Counted from the first letter of the stretch, positions 22,690 to 34,141 are shown. The stretch is DNA of 64,000 bases from Toxonevra muliebris (GCA_963691655.1 OY829329.1:19916708-19980707), one strand, 5' to 3'. The notes: generated from the letters alone by a model not told the origin. Translations and numbers: made by a program.

Positions 22690-23990
22690 TAAACGTATGA
22701 GCACGTCCAAAATGAGATCGTCGGTCGACAATCGCCAACGAACAGGCCATGACTCCATAATAAGGTTATGCCACCAGCATAGCTCTCGTCTTCTTCCAGA
22801 TTTATTCGTCTAATTCTTATGTCAACAAAATATGAGAGCAAAATAAATCAGCCGTTTCGTTATGAGTTTGACAGAAGAAAAGGGTTTCCAACCCTGCATA
22901 CAAAAACAAAATGTACAGTCAATTTTGTTTTTGTAGTCAATTAATTTTTCGACAATCGACAAACGCTTACTTTGTACTCTCAGTTATTGTCAGCGAGTGA
23001 GAATCGACAATTGACAAACGCGTTGATTCTGTTCTGGCTCTTATGCTTCCCAGAGAAGAGTTAAAGGTAGGAACAATAAAACTACAACCACTATAATTAT
23101 GGCGCAATACCCCATTGTGGCCCTAGGCTAAGCTTTTGACATCCAATAATGTTGTCCATGCAATGTTCTTCTTCTTCTCTTATGTTACAACAATATCCAT
23201 CCAAGGAGGGCCAACACGAATATAATATGTATAATAATTACTTCATGTTATAATTAATTCACGCTTCTCCAGAGTTATGACGTTTTCCTGAGCGACAATA
23301 TCTGCTTGCAAACAAAGAGTGTATTTAAATTTTCGTCTTCTCTTTGTTTGTACATTTTTTTGTCACATGACTTAACTTTATTGCACGTGATTAAATGTTT
23401 TTGTTGATTTTATGAATTATACCATAATTAAGCAAACAGCAACAGAAGCATGCGACATTCATTTGAAAGTGGGAGAGACATATTCAAACAGATATTTTTT
23501 TTTTTTTTGTTTTATTTCGATAAGAAATTAAGACATTTTTATTTTTCCCATTGCGCACAAGCAACTCAAATTAGCGTCAAATGGTTGCGCTCTAAGGAGT
23601 GTAGAAGGGTGGAGACCGCTGTATCGCACACTTATTTACATTTTTTTATGATATTATATATTTTTCATTTAATTTTATTACACATATAATTGCTGTGAAA
23701 ATTTATCATGCAAATAAATGTGACATTTATTACGTAGGCATATGAATAAAATTAGCAAAAACATAAAATTAAAAATTATTAAACAAAAATATAATTAAAA
23801 TATAAAGGAAAAAAACTATTTTTTTTGTTTTTTGTAATATTAACCCACAATATTCTAGGTTAATTGAATTAATTTTCTTTATAGTTTTGTACGCTTGTAA
23901 GTTCATAAGATTTATGATTATTTTTAATGCTTACTGCTGAAAACATTTAAAAAAATTTAGTACTAAAACGATTTAAATAGGTATTTCAAA
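22690..23990. other. No gene seen
   Basis: It contains a short near-repeat of CGACAATCGACAAACGC (about 22952 and 23004) but no gene that I can support. Confidence 0.45.
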
Positions 23991-23995
23991 AAATA

Positions 23996-24190
23996 GGTCG
24001 CGTTTCTAAGACGCAATCTGACGCAACTGTTGCGAGAGTGTTTCAGAAATGCATAGACTCACCACTTTTACAATCAGCACAAAAGTCAGTACAAATGATG
24101 CTTATTGTGACCCAACTTTTCCATCATATTAATTTTTCGCTCTTTGAAAACGCAACAGTTGCGAAATTTTTATGTTTTAGAAACGCGACC
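23996..24190. mobile_element. MITE, 195 bp, TIR GGTCGCGTTTCTAA with inner palindrome
   Basis: GGTCGCGTTTCTAA at 23996 is matched by an exact inverted copy ending at 24190. A second inverted landmark, the self-complementary CGCAACTGTTGCG, lies near each end (24022-24034 and 24151-24163, one base variant). Its ends resemble those of the 5911-6060 MITE, so the two belong to one group. I saw no clear target duplication. Confidence 0.75.
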
Positions 24191-26207
24191 ATCATAATCG
24201 GGGGGATGCACTGCTGTACACTAGAGTTGTGTATTTTCTAAACTAGTTCGTTCAAAGATCCGAATCTCAAATGTGATCCGTTTTAGGGCACTAAATACAT
24301 TTTTTGTGTTGCCACTTAATAAATTCATATGATTGTTTGCTTTACTAATTTATTTTCCGATTGTTTTAACAAAAAAATGGAAAAATATCTCAAATTTTTG
24401 TTACTCCTGTTGTTAAATTAACTAAACTTATTTATAATTTAATAACTAATAATGTTAATAGTAAAAATGTAACAATTCTTTTCAAAAAACAAACTGATTT
24501 CTTTTTTACTATTTTGTTGTACTAATGGACTACAGAAGGAACTAAGAACTAAAGACAATCGAACTAAACGATTGAATCCCTCAAGTGAACTGAAATTTTA
24601 ACTTTACTGAACACAAGATTTCGGATTAAAATCTCTGATCACGAATAAATTGAAATATGTTGTTACAGATACATAGTACATACAATAGTGCCAATTTCCA
24701 GATATTTATTTTTATGAAAAATTTTTCACTTTTTTCCATAATGAAAAGCGGCGAGCAACTAACACTATTTTCAGTGATCTTTGTTCTTCACCATTAAAAT
24801 AAGACAGAGTGGCTTTTTTCACTTTGCTTGTTGCCTTGTTCGCCGCTCCACTATGTAACCAGCCATTTTGACACAATGTTCATCACATTATCTTTGCAAT
24901 TAACTCATTTAGAATAAAGTTTCAGTACAAAATTAAAAATCCACGAGCAATTTAATAAAAGAGAAATGAAATGAACGGCTTAGTGATCTCATCTTTTTGT
25001 TTACTGGAATCCCACAAATTCTCCCAATATAAAAAAAAGTTCATAATAACTACTATTTACGAATGTTTAAACTCGAAGTAAGAACAAAAAATATTGTTAA
25101 ATTCATAAAAATTATATTTGTAATAAACAGTTATACCTGTAATAAACAAAAAACAAAGCCATAAAACTTTTTTTGAGATTGTAAAGTTTAGGTTTAAAGT
25201 GTAACAACTGCGTGTAATTCATTCAAAAATGTTCAAAATACTAATTCAGTTTAGTAAATATATTTATTTACATATTCAGTATATAATATTTAACAAACAA
25301 AAATATTTTTATTTTTAGTTTTTACAATAGAACTGAATTAGTTTTTATGTATGTAGTGTAAATGACATTTTATCTAAGTTTTCGTTATGTTTTTCAAGTT
25401 TTTTGGTGAGATAAAAGTTTTGAATGTCAGTAAAGCCGATGATAATTATCTAATATTATTTTGTTTTAAGATTTTATTTATGTTATTATTATTGTTTACT
25501 TAAAAAGATGTTTTGGTTTAAGTTTTTTTTTTTTTTTTTTTTTGTTTCTAATAAATAAAATTTATGAGAGTGTAGTAATCTTTAGAGAATTATTATATGA
25601 AGAAAGTGGAATAACCTAGATAAACGATAACCTTTTATTATAAATATTTAATAAAAAAGAGATAATTGAACCTCCAAGGTATAAAAATAATATGTAACAC
25701 GAGTACTTAAGTGGAATTTTGTAGAACCTTGTGCATTAATCATCTTTATATTTTATCATTTATGATAGAATGTTCTAGAGGTTAATTTTTATTGCAATTA
25801 TATGCTGAGCGCTTGAGGTGTTACAATCCTCTACATCGCACATTTTATATAATGTTTATTAAATAGATACGTGCGCTTATTCGTGCAACTGTATATTTCA
25901 TTGAAATATTTTTAAAACTTTAAAGAAATATACATAAGTGAAAATGTACAAAAATTTAAGTTAAATCACGTTTTTGTAATTTTATATTTATTTATTATCA
26001 AGTACAAAATTGATATCTACTCATTACGTATATAGAAAGTTACGTGAAAGTCGAAAAGATTATAATGAATGCAACTCTTAATTACTTTCACTGGGATATA
26101 TATTAGTGATTAGATGAAATTATAGTATATTTCTTCTGAATTATTGAGAACGCCTTTTTTTGCCGTCTTCGTGATTTGAATGAAATATTTTTATCTTTTT
26201 CATATCA
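24191..26207. other. No gene seen
   Basis: AT-rich DNA with homopolymer runs; nothing supported. Confidence 0.5.
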
Positions 26208-27068
26208 ATAAAAGGTTCTTTTTTTTTTTTTTTGTAATATGTCAAATGGCGGAGTTAAAAACTCTCATATGCCAGGGTGTTCCACACAGCTGATTTTAAA
26301 TGTCAAAATTGCAATAGTGTTTTAACACTGTTGCACGTCGAATGAATTTTTTACTTTAACAAAGATTACTTCCAGAGGCATAAACGAGAAGGCTAGTGAT
26401 TGTATTAACTATGTATGAAAAACAATGTAACGCAGAAAGTTAAAACTAAAGATTAATTTTTGCTTCATCCAAAAAATTAATGAGATCAACCAGAGTTGAT
26501 ACAGTAGCATTTTTTAAAAGAGTAGTAATATTATTAAATTTATCAAAGAAATTGTATTTAACTCGCAAATTGTTAAAACTTGGACACTCAAAAATTAAAT
26601 ACTGATGCGATTCCATGACTTGACAAGAATTACATAAATTAGAGTCAACAACTCCAATTCTTTGTAAATACACTTTTCTGAACGTGTGACCACTAAACAG
26701 TCTGTTAATTAACTTAATATTTTTTGCTGCCAAATTAGTGCCAAAAATGGGGAAAAATTTTGTGAAAATTTTTCCCTTTGACTGCGAGACGTCTACGTAT
26801 CTGCGATTCCAATCCTCAAGCAGTTTAACGTGGACCTTTCTAAGAGCCTCCTCCGAATTTAGTTCTACGTCCCGTGACACTCCAAGAACCACAGCAACTT
26901 TAGCAATTTCATCTACGATTTCATTACACACAATTCCAACATGACTAGGCGTCCAAACTGTGTGACATTCTTCAATGAGTGATTTAAACACTTTATTACA
27001 GTAGTTATTGGTAATATCCTTATTTAAAAGTTTACACGCCACAAGACTGTCAGTATAAAAGGTTCTTT
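26208..27068 (-). mobile_element. 5'-truncated LINE insertion with poly(A) tail and 14-bp TSD
   Basis: The direct repeat ATAAAAGGTTCTTT stands at 26208-26221 and again at 27055-27068. Between them is an 833-bp insertion whose - strand ends in a poly(A) tail, seen on + as the T-run at 26221-26233 right next to the duplication. This is the hallmark of target-primed reverse transcription. The inserted DNA begins, on the - strand, in the middle of the RNase H domain, so about the last fifth of the element was copied. The duplication is perfect and the open frame has no stop up to the break, so the insertion is fairly young. Confidence 0.92.
26446..27054 (-). CDS. Non-LTR retrotransposon pol, C-terminal fragment (RNase H end)
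   Basis: The frame starts at the element's truncation point with TDSLVACKLLN, the RNase H TDS motif with its metal-binding Asp. It continues to WTPSHVGIVCNEIVDEIAK, the final RNase H motif with its His and Asp. The tail holds CNSCQVMESHQYLIFECPSF, a C-x2-C-x6-H-x4-C zinc knuckle typical of the C-terminus in I, R1 and LOA-like LINEs. About 202 residues remain without internal stops. There is no start codon; translation in this position is not expected. It is a fossil of a class of element that encodes endonuclease, reverse transcriptase and RNase H. The clade assignment is from motif memory. Confidence 0.88.
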   Translation of the reverse strand, partial: TDSLVACKLLNKDITNNYCNKVFKSLIEECHTVWTPSHVGIVCNEIVDEIAKVAVVLGVSRDVELNSEEALRKVHVKLLEDWNRRYVDVSQSKGKIFTKFFPIFGTNLAAKNIKLINRLFSGHTFRKVYLQRIGVVDSNLCNSCQVMESHQYLIFECPSFNNLRVKYNFFDKFNNITTLLKNATVSTLVDLINFLDEAKINL

Positions 27069-27920
27069 AATGAAATTTTTTATTACATTTTGACACATTT
27101 GCGGCTTTATGTGATAACGGCACGAATGCTGTCTTTAGGTGCTTTAATTGATTTTTTTTTGTCACGTTCAGAGGTGTTAAGCCATATAATCCCGATGGTG
27201 AATTGTGATCACCGTTTCGAGAAATGACTCGGCTAAGACACTTTTCGCACAAAAAAGCAACGGCTTAGCCACTTGTGTAGTATGTAACGCCGTTTTGTTA
27301 GAAGTAGATATCGGTCCCCTCCGAACACACAAATTCACCGATTATGTTCAATAGCGCACAGAAACAATCACCACTGTTACATTTGTGTATTTTCTTAATT
27401 TGTTTGGTTTTGTCATTATGTTTGAATTTTTTGAATTTCGTTTATGAGACGAATCATTGTGCAACGACTCAAAAAAACGACTCGAATTAAAAAAAAGAAG
27501 ATAGATCGTTTTGTTCCCCAAAAACAATGTCCTATGTTGGCAACTGACTCAGTACTGGTACTATATAGCCGAACAACGATCATTTTACTCTTCTTGGGAG
27601 CTTAAGGCTTCTACTACTGTGTCTAGTATTAGTTTCATTAACATTCTGTTATCATCTGAGCAGGTGTTTGGCCTACCGCAGATGATCCTGAGTTAATGGG
27701 ATTGCCATATTTTTGACGTTGGTCTGGATCAACGTAGAAAATCAATCTGATTAGACAATTAACATATGGGTAATTTTGCAAAGTTTACATGCTTAGATAT
27801 GCCACTTATGTTATGAATTTTTTAGCTACATAGGATTGATTTCAATGATTCAATTATAAATTTATTTACAACTCATACACATATCTACTATATATACCAT
27901 ATTTTTTCTTCTTTTTTTAG
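27069..27920. other. Non-coding, probably carbonic anhydrase intron
   Basis: The DNA between the LINE insertion and the carbonic anhydrase acceptor shows no convincing coding exon. A 61-codon frame on - (27067-27252) looks protein-like at its start, but I do not recognise it. The segment ends in the acceptor tract TTCTTTTTTTAG at 27909-27920. Confidence 0.5.
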
Positions 27921-28845
27921 GACCAGCTCAATGGTTCAAACAATACCCACAAGCTTCAGGCCACAGACAATCTCCAGTGGATATTACTACTTCAAGTGCT
28001 AAAAGGGGAAGAGATCTAAAGGCTTCCGCTTTGAAATGGAAATATATTCCTGAGCATACACTTTGCTTAACTAATCCAGGTATGTTATAACTATTTATTA
28101 TAAAAAATACAAACAAATACTGACTGTTTTTTTTTTTTATTTAAGGTTATTGTTGGCGCGTTGATGTTAAAGGAACTGATTCAGAATTAACTGGTGGTCC
28201 CTTGGGCAATAATATTTATAAGCTCGAGCAATTCCATTGCCACTGGGGTTGTGGTGATACAAAAGGTTCAGAGCATACCGTTGATGGTGTTTCATATGCT
28301 GGTGAATTACATCTGGTACATTGGAATACAACTAAGTATAAGAGTTTCGGTGAAGCTGCTTCTGCTTCAGATGGTTTAGCTGTATTGGGAGTATTTTTGA
28401 AGGTAATTATCATAATATTTATTGATTTCGTATTTTTATACAGATACTAAAATAAAATATAATAACTTTTTGATTCCAGGCTAGTGATAATCAAAATGCT
28501 GAATTAGAAAAAATCACCAGTCTTCTACCATTTGTTGTACACAAGGGTGATCGTGTTACTTTACCCAATGGTTGTGATCCGGGTAAATTTTTACCATCTA
28601 TCACAACATATTGGACATATGAAGGTTCCTTAACAACACCTCCATGCTCCGAATCGGTTACATGGATTGTTTTCAAAACACCGATTGAATGCTCACGTAC
28701 TCAATTGGATGCTATGCGTAATCTTAACTGTTATGATGTTAAAGAAGAATGCCCATGCAATGAATTGAACGGAAAAGTTATTAACAATTTCCGTCCACCA
28801 TTGCCGTTGGGTAATCGCGAGCTTCGCGAGATTGGAGAGCATTAA
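27921..28845 (+). CDS. CAH1: Alpha-carbonic anhydrase, exons 2-4 (CAH1-like)
   Basis: Three exons join in frame: 27921-28079, 28146-28402 and 28480-28845 (TAA), with introns of 66 and 77 bp, all GT-AG. The joined product reads from GPAQWFKQYPQASGHRQSP to RELREIGEH, about 260 residues, and is clearly the cytosolic alpha-carbonic anhydrase of the Drosophila CAH1 type. This zinc enzyme interconverts carbon dioxide and bicarbonate. The three zinc-binding histidines are visible in FHCHWG (two, at 28235-28243) and in ELHLVHWN (one); the SLTTPPCSE loop holds the catalytic Thr. There is no signal peptide or membrane anchor. The first coding exon, about 12 codons in Drosophila (beginning MSHHWGY), must end in one base, since the acceptor is in phase 1. 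I did not find it in the window; it may lie in the gap at 7737-7936 or in a place I overlooked. So this model is 5'-incomplete. Confidence 0.95.
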
Positions 28846-28954
28846 AATTTTTTAGTTTTTTTTTGCAGTACTACTATTATTTTTACTACTGCATTTCACT
28901 GTTGTTATATATTTCACACATGTTGTTATTTTTGCACTGAATGACAAGTATTTT

Positions 28955-28960
28955 AATAAA
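28955..28960 (+). terminator. Poly(A) signal AATAAA of the carbonic anhydrase
   Basis: AATAAA lies 110 bp after the stop codon and is followed by an AT-rich, TTATTA-containing stretch. It is the first canonical signal after the stop. Confidence 0.65.
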
Positions 28961-29246
28961 GCATTACATGATTATTATTATATATTACTTATAATAAATG
29001 GAAAATTGTTCATATTCATATCATAGAGCGGTCATCATAATTTTTTGTAAGATGTCTATGTAGAAGTGACGGTAAAGGATAAAGGCTTCATGCCATGATC
29101 GGAAATGAAACCTTAAACCACGCATGATCCACCCCTACAATTGACGGTCGGTAATTGGAAGTTAGCGTCAAATCTGTGACCCTAGATGTCTACATGTTCT
29201 TGCCGATGACGTTCAGTTCTTATAGAGGATTTTGGCCCATTTGCAG

Positions 29247-29510
29247 AGCATATTTCCCCTAGAATATCTGCGAAGGTTAGTCGAGAATTCTGTGGTAGAA
29301 AGGAAAAACAGTTTAAGTTTATTTTCTTGTAATCTTAATTGTTATGATGTTAAAGAAGAATGCCCATGCAATGAACGGGAAAGTTATTAACAATTTCCGT
29401 CCACCATTGCTGTTGGGTCCACCATAGCATATTTCCCCTAAAATATCTGCGAAAGTTAGTCGAGAATTCTGTGGTAAATAAGAATAACAGCTTAAGTTTA
29501 TTTTATTATC
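29247..29510 (+). repeat. Direct repeats enclosing a carbonic anhydrase fragment
   Basis: A unit of about 82 bp starting AGCATATTTCCCCTA and holding AATATCTGCGAA, GTTAGTCGAGAATTCTGTGG and TTAAGTTTATTTT occurs at 29247-29328 and again, 179 bp later, at 29426-29510. The DNA between them is mostly a copy of the carbonic anhydrase last exon (see next entry). This is a small complex duplication just downstream of the gene. Confidence 0.88.
29329..29418 (+). pseudogene. Partial copy of carbonic anhydrase last exon
   Basis: These 90 bp match 28718-28812 of the gene itself, covering the codons for NLNCYDVKEECPCNE and NGKVINNFRPPLPLG. The copy has a 5-bp deletion (which breaks the frame) and only a few substitutions. 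It cannot be translated into anything useful. It arose by a local duplication, not by reverse transcription of the whole mRNA, since no other exon and no poly(A) tail accompany it. It could disturb read mapping or primer design for the real gene. Confidence 0.92.
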
Positions 29511-29734
29511 TATCGAGTTTTGAAAGCTTTGAATAGAAATATTATGGAAAGACTATGCTATAATCAATACAATTTTTGAAACGATATAAAAATCAGTTAA
29601 TTGTTTAAAATTATTTTTTTACACAACCAAGGAAAAACCTAAAGCAAATAATTTAATTTTCCAGTTTTAAAAATACACAACTAGTAATTATTTCTATGAT
29701 TTTATATTTCAATAAGAAATGTGAGGTACAATTA

Positions 29735-29869
29735 AACGGGGAATTTAATTAACCGAGACTCAACGGGAGAAAATTGTATATTTTATAGAAGAATTTTTCA
29801 TAGCATAAATTTTAGCTCAATTAGACGGGAAAACCAATTAAGCAAAACGCAATTAAGCGAAAACTACTG
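29735..29869 (-). mobile_element. Possible pogo-like MITE end
   Basis: On the - strand this starts CAGTAGTTTTCGCTTAATTG and continues with the repeated motif GCTTAATTGG, which resembles pogo-type termini. A similar end, CAGTAATCTCGGCTTAATTG, is at 33793-33812 on the - strand. The opposite terminus near 29735 is too degenerate to define. Confidence 0.4.
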
Positions 29870-29954
29870 CGCTTAACTGAGAAGTAGCATGGGATTTTCT
29901 AGTACTTTTTTATCATGACTTTCTCCTAAATTCGATATCGTTTCACAGCTTTTC

Positions 29955-29994
29955 TTGAGGCTGCTCACACGGGCGCAAGCATAAACGTCATAGT
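29955..29994 (+). repeat. Single terminus of MITE family E
   Basis: CACACGGGCGCAAGCAT at 29966-29982 differs by one base from the termini of the 11802-12139 element, and the flanking GAGGCTGCT and ATCATAG-like bases also agree. I found no partner end close by. Confidence 0.6.
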
Positions 29995-30312
29995 CCAAGA
30001 GCCCGTGACAAAAACAGTCTCTGGCTTTCTAAAGGCTAGTTTTGTAATATGTTATGTAATATGTTGTTATACTAGTGAAATACATGAACATACTCTGGTC
30101 AGTCAGGTTTTGGTTAGAACAGGTGTCACAGGTGAGCATTCAAACATGTCGAAAATACGAGGTAAGTGCAATGCTTTTCTAAAAGTTTTTTTGCAACGGT
30201 TTTCTAAAATCTGAAAAAAAATTTTTAAGTAGTTTATAAATAATAAAACATGAAAAAGTTAGTCAGTCAACTTTTTGATAGAACAACGCTCGTCAGTCAT
30301 GGCATATAAGTC

Positions 30313-30869
30313 TAGTCGTTAGAGTAAAAAATGCACCAAAAGTTCATAAAAAATCTTATCTAAGATTCAGTAATTGTTAGTCGGGGTAAGATAGATGGAA
30401 AAACCACAAAAGTCAGTTTTTCTCACACACATACTAGTACTATTATAGCACAACAGCCCATGGAGTGCCTAGAGCAAGCTTTTCATACATATGTATATGT
30501 GAAAGGTATGAGAAATTAAGAAAGCTCACTCAGTAATTGTATGAAGAAACTCTCAGCTGCTCTTCACTATTGCTCTTACGTTCTCATTCATATACGTGAA
30601 CACTACTACCACTTTTACATATATTCATATATGTGAATAGTATACGTATGAAAGGTATGAGAGCGCTACCCAAAGTTCTGTAAATCTAGAAAATCTACAG
30701 AGCTTTGCGATTAAATTGAAATTTTGTAATTTTATCTGGAAATTTTCCCGTTTCCGCGGTCGGTAGAGTAAAAAACGCCACCAAAAGTTCATAATAATTC
30801 TTATGTGAAAATTTGTTTCAGTAATTGTTAGTGGGGGTATGATAGATGGAAAAACCACAAAAGTCAGTT
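30313..30869 (+). repeat. ~105-bp direct repeat pair with inner near-repeats
   Basis: The segments 30313-30419 and 30762-30869 share GTAGAGTAAAAAA/CGTTAGAGTAAAAAA, CAAAAGTTCATAA, TCAGTAATTGTTAGT and GATAGATGGAAAAACCACA. Between them TGAAAGGTATGAGA occurs twice and ATATGTGAA occurs in both orientations. The word CCCATGGAG with CAACA before it (30455) recurs near 54390, so parts belong to a dispersed family. Confidence 0.75.
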
Positions 30870-30933
30870 CTGGGGCTGCAGAGAAACCCCCCCAAAAAAC
30901 CCCCCTTTTGGTGAAAAAAGCCGTTTTTTACTA

Positions 30934-31218
30934 ATAACTGGTTAACCGTAGGAGATATCAAAAAACTTCCTAGTACAAAAACAAAGCTTGAAAAATTTCC
31001 TAAAAAAGGTATTAAGTTATTTTTTCGTATATGTCATAGTTTTCAAGATATTCAATATTTTAAATAAACAGAGGCTGCGCATCCACAGTACATCCAAAGT
31101 ACAAAATTAGCAATTTCTTAAAGATTGAATATCTCAAAAATTATGACATATATGAAAAAATTAAAATTTTTTTTTGTAGTGAACACTTTTTTGATATCTC
31201 CAACGGTTAACTAGTTAT
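30934..31218. mobile_element. Fold-back MITE, 285 bp, TA target duplication
   Basis: Two arms of about 120 bp are inverted copies. The left arm begins ATAACTGGTTAACCGTAGGA and continues GATATCAAAAAA...CATATATGTCAT-like...GATATTCAAT. The reverse complement of the right arm begins ATAACTAGTTAACCGTTGGA and follows the same order. TA flanks both sides (30932-30933 and 31219-31220). It would fold into a long hairpin if transcribed. TA flanks suggest Tc1/mariner-type mobilisation. Confidence 0.85.
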
Positions 31219-31220
31219 TA

Positions 31221-32614
31221 TTTTTAAGAAATATAATTAAATTACGCGTTTAATGCTGCTAAGTTATCAATTCGTTCAATGCTCTTCATTAAATCGAATT
31301 GCCATTTGATTGTAAATTGGTTTGAATATTAATATTATACTTACAATTATTTTCCGATTAAATATTTATTATCAAAATAAAACACGCAAGGAGTTTTTTT
31401 TTATTTAAAAACAAAATAATTTTATTGTGATTGGAAATAGAAATTCTTACAATAATTTTTGAAAAATGTGGCCCCTAAGCATTAAAAAAGACTGTCGGTA
31501 TTTATTAATAATATTTATCAAATTCATAATAATATAATAATTTTTATATATTCATTAATAACTTACATACACGTAAGTACAATAGCTTTTTTTTTAGGTA
31601 TAAAAATATGCCATACGCTTACAGCAATTAATAATTATAACGTTCACATTTAAATATTTTTTATTTTCATTTAATTTTTTTTTCTGGTTTTTCTGTTTTT
31701 GTTCTTTAATAAAATTCTATATAAATGCAAAATATGTTTTGAATATAAATTTTAATAATTGCTCATAATGTTTGTTCTTTTTTTATTTAATTTTTTAACC
31801 ATAAACATTTAAATATCATTATTGTTATTATTTTTTGTTAATTTTATTTTTATTTTTTTTCTTTTATTGAATTACAATTACCATTAATTATTGGGTGGTG
31901 GGAGAACGGGGGATAGGGGTTTGAAAAATTAATTGGGCAATGTATGCAAGCACAGGGTGTTTAACCAGTTTCTTTTTTATTGCGCAGCAATGTACAGAAA
32001 GAGAAAATCAAGAAAAAACAGAACAATCGCTTTTTTATGTGTAGGTGGGTGAGAGTATAAGTATAAAAAATATCTTTATTATAAAAGCTTGTTGTGTGAG
32101 ATTATAATCATTAACTAAAGCTGTAATTATATTTATATGAAAAAGCTTAAGATTATTTGTAAAATGGCTTTAAAAATTATCATTTTTCATTATCATTAAA
32201 GTTAATTTTTGGACTGAATTTCAATATTTATTTGTCGCAAACGTTTAAATTGCAAAAAAAAAAAATAAAATTGGAATTATAAGTAAAAGAAATTATATGA
32301 AAAAAGCAATATTTTATTTTTAAATGTAATAAAGTAACTGTAATGTTCATTAAACATAGTAAAATAGAAAACTTAAATAAATTTTAGCAATGAACACCCT
32401 GTATAAATCGCAATTATTGCGCTAGCAAATTCTTATTACTATTAATAATATTATTATTATTATTATTGTTAAGAATTTAATAAAAAACTATAACGTTATA
32501 AAAAACAAATTAAATTAAATTTAAATGACTAGAATTGTGAACTAATACTATACTACAAATACATTAAAAATTTTAAATGGGAAATTTCAAAGTTTTCCCC
32601 GTTTGCACACATAG
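31221..32614. other. No gene seen; extremely AT-rich
   Basis: The stretch is full of poly-T, poly-A and (TTA)n runs, including a clear TATTATTATTATTATTA run near 32450. It resembles the 38-49 kb block. If brat has a very long 3' UTR, its distal end could lie as far as here, but I see nothing that fixes this. Confidence 0.35.
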
Positions 32615-32982
32615 CAAGGTTGCTCAGCGAAAGTAATCGTTTTCGTTTAAGGTTTTTTATTTTTAAATAAGTGACAGGCAATTCCATGCCCGTAAGTAAA
32701 AATGTTTTTATGTAGGTTTCCTATATGTAAACTATTACAAATTTAGAACGCTTCTACCCGTTATTCAAACCATTACATAAACGTCTTATATTTAATATCC
32801 AACAAACCGTTATTTTCAACCTTAGATTTAGAAATCTCAAAGTTAACAATTATTTTGGATAATTTTCAATTGAGAAATTGAATATTTCTATGTTTATTAA
32901 TCAAAGTTCATTATTTTTAATCGGAAACTCTTCATTTTAAGTTACTTGATTTCAAATGTAAACGTTGAGCAACCTTACCTTG
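32615..32982. mobile_element. Probable MITE, 368 bp, TIR GGTTGCTCA
   Basis: CAAGGTTGCTCAGCG on the left faces, in inverted orientation, CAAGGTAAGGTTGCTCAACG on the right (a 5-bp AAGGT repeat accounts for the offset). Further inward the arms are AT-rich and not clearly paired. Ends of this type suggest hAT, but the flanks show no exact 8-bp duplication. Confidence 0.5.
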
Positions 32983-33469
32983 CATAAATGCCATGTATTC
33001 TATACTACACAATGGCGAGAACAGTTAAAGTTATTTTTTTTTTTTTTTTAATTTGATTTGTTTTATTTTTATCCCCTGTATATCTCGGGCTTATGCAAAA
33101 AATTTCGCATTCATTTTGCTAAATTGACAATTATATTGAATATAAAAAATTTATTTTATTTAGAAATTAATCTAGAATTAAAAAAAAATAAAAAAAAAAA
33201 ACAATTTTGTTGAGGAATGCTGAAAAACTAAAATGCTATTTGTTTAATTTAATTATTTAAATTTTTGTACAACGTTAATTTTTTTTTTATAAAATTTTTG
33301 AATTATTTACGAGATTCTTTTATATGAAGGGAAGAGCTCAAGAATAACCAGCAAAACAGGAAATAATTAGTAGAGCAGGAGCTTATTTCTTCATTCATGC
33401 TAAATGTAAGAGTAGTTTAGATTGCTCCTTGATCAGTTGAGCGGTGTGTGATTGTGATTCCCCGTACAC

Positions 33470-33526
33470 AAATTTGTTTCTTTTTCCTTTTTTTCCTATA
33501 GGTATACGGGGAAAAGAAACAAATTT
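33470..33526. repeat. Hairpin repeat D, copy 2
   Basis: AAATTTGTTTCTTTTTCC is followed by GGGGAAAAGAAACAAATTT, as at 17191-17247, and is followed by the same ATTTCGGGAATATTTA motif. Confidence 0.7.
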
Positions 33527-33792
33527 TCCAGGTGATTTTATTTCGGGAATATTTAAAATAGGGCTGAATGAAGAAGAAAAGAACAAAAATGACGAAAGTT
33601 TTAAAGTGAAATAGATTAGGATTAGTCTGAAATCCGTCGTTGGACGTGCATTGTTATTTGTTTTAAATAATTTGACGTCAAATGAATTTATGTAAAAAGT
33701 GAAAACAAGAAAATTTAACTCGTTATTGAACATAGATATTGAATATCGTTTCGTTGTGACAAAAATTTTAGTTCAAAATTTTCATCGACGCA

Positions 33793-34141
33793 ATTAAGCC
33801 GAGATTACTGTAGCTACAAAGTCAAATGAGAAAATATTGGCAAAGTTTCTAAACGCAGCTCATAGATATGTATTGAGCTAGGATTCAATCAAATTACCAA
33901 CGTGTTGCCATTTTATTTTTTATACAGAAAACTCTCGCTCTCCCTCAAGTTTGTTATTGAGTTTGAGAGTGAAAACGAGCCAGCAAAAGAATTGAAACGT
34001 TCTATATTGGCTGTTTACATAGGATGATCGATGGTGAGAAAAAGCGAAGAGATTTACACAAAAAATCACATCAAAAACTAAAAATTTACGCAAGCATGAA
34101 TGTTTCATGTTCAAATTGTACCGATGCTCAGTTTTCCTCAA
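33793..34141. repeat. Relics of pogo-like end and MITE E interior
   Basis: 33793-33812 carries a CAGTAATCTCGG terminus on the - strand. 34085-34141 shares CAAGCATGAATG and CATGTTC.A.T with MITE E (11820-11945). Both are fragments. Confidence 0.4.

Noticed and set aside
28216..28676. Minus-strand frames over the carbonic anhydrase exons
   Set aside because: They are antisense shadows of the real exons.
29329..29418. A second, tandem carbonic anhydrase gene
   Set aside because: Only 90 bp of the last exon is present, with a frame-breaking deletion and no other exon.
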